Source: CAUZEO01 sp963578625
Lineage (GTDB): Bacteria; Verrucomicrobiota; Kiritimatiellia; SLOV01
Direction of reading: 5' to 3'
DNA: 5,749 nt
Assembly: GCA_963578625.1 (NCBI GenBank)
Contig: CAUZEO010000337.1
Coordinates: forward strand, 1 to 5,749
In this document: piece after piece, positions 5,497-5,749 of the stretch
How positions within the stretch are numbered: the stretch's first letter is position 1
How the letters are laid out: each line of letters opens with the position of its first letter
Program-made: the position numbers and the translations under genes
Notes under the pieces: model-generated
The model's input: only the letters and a program-made list of their open reading frames with translations
Database searches by the model: none
Told to the model about the DNA's origin: nothing

Positions 5497-5749
5497 ATGA
5501 GCCGGATTACCGTTGCCAGCGTATGCTCCTTGATGGGGCTTTCTGATCCAGCGCGAAACATGCAGACTCTCGACCGCTGGTGCAGGCGGGCCCAGCAGGC
5601 CGGGGCGGATCTCGTGCTGTTTCCGGAGATGTTCATCACCGGGTACGGCGAGGACTTCATGTATGCCAACGGGTACGCCGACAAGGAGCGGTTTCTGTCG
5701 CTGGCCCAGGTCGTTCCCGGCCCCATCACGGAAGCACTGGCCGGGCTCG
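5497..5749 (+). CDS. Carbon-nitrogen hydrolase (nitrilase superfamily), N-terminal part
   Basis: The ATG at 5497 opens a frame that runs off the window after 84 codons, so only the N-terminus is present. It reads MSRITVASVCSLMGLSDPAR, followed by the hallmark AGADLVLFPEMFITGY (residues 35-50). Glu44 in FPEMF is the first member of the Glu-Lys-Cys triad; the Lys and Cys lie beyond the edge. The family hydrolyses non-peptide C-N bonds in nitriles, amides or N-carbamoyl compounds, or transfers acyl groups. The complete proteins are typically about 260-300 aa and cytoplasmic. The subfamily cannot be told from this fragment. The start lies one base after the TGA (5493-5495) of the preceding frame and overlaps the TGA at 5498-5500 of the alternative frame, which suggests translational coupling. 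Composition is GC-rich like the GH3 gene. Confidence 0.88.
   Translation, partial: MSRITVASVCSLMGLSDPARNMQTLDRWCRRAQQAGADLVLFPEMFITGYGEDFMYANGYADKERFLSLAQVVPGPITEALAGL

Overview
The window looks like a stretch of carbohydrate- and amide-utilisation genes, all on the + strand, from a GC-rich bacterium. The gene families are a cytoplasmic GH3 glycosidase, a sialidase-like BNR protein with a galactose-binding-like insert, an amidohydrolase and a carbon-nitrogen hydrolase. This mix is common in glycan-degrading Planctomycetes, Verrucomicrobia, Lentisphaerae and related metagenomic lineages. The taxonomic guess rests only on gene content and base composition and is weak.

Layout. Positions 1-390 carry no convincing gene. 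They hold a long imperfect hairpin (about 102-286, with 17-base perfect arms at 134-150 and 238-254) and a small palindrome (345-358) just upstream of the first gene. A complete GH3 beta-glycosidase follows (391-2667, 758 aa). A 69-aa protein of unknown function starts at a GTG that overlaps its stop codon (2664-2873). A 403-base gap (2874-3276) contains possible RNA structure, an orphan Shine-Dalgarno-like sequence and a good sigma70-like promoter (3202-3230). Next is a 619-aa BNR/Asp-box protein (3277-5136) with five Asp boxes and an inserted GH2-type sugar-binding-like domain. Its last codons contain a 27-bp tandem duplication. A 12-bp-stem hairpin (5123-5180) spans its stop codon and ends next to the ribosome binding site of the following gene. 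That gene (5195-5495) is a drastically shortened amidohydrolase whose coding signal changes frame near 5384-5390. One base after it begins a nitrilase-superfamily protein (5497 onward) that runs off the window.

The GH3 gene and the right-hand end are strongly GC-rich with G/C third positions. The block from about 2880 to about 5040 is clearly more AT-rich and is flanked by a very short ORF on the left and a broken gene on the right. This suggests that the BNR gene was acquired horizontally, or that the contig is chimeric.

Plausible joint role (inference): the GH3 enzyme removes non-reducing beta-linked sugars inside the cell, the BNR protein acts on or binds another glycan, and the two hydrolases at the right process amide or ester products. 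No mobile-element gene, CRISPR array, tRNA or rRNA was seen. The best candidates for a second look are the composition island with its damaged flanks, the domain-insertion BNR protein, the 102-286 hairpin element and the broken amidohydrolase.
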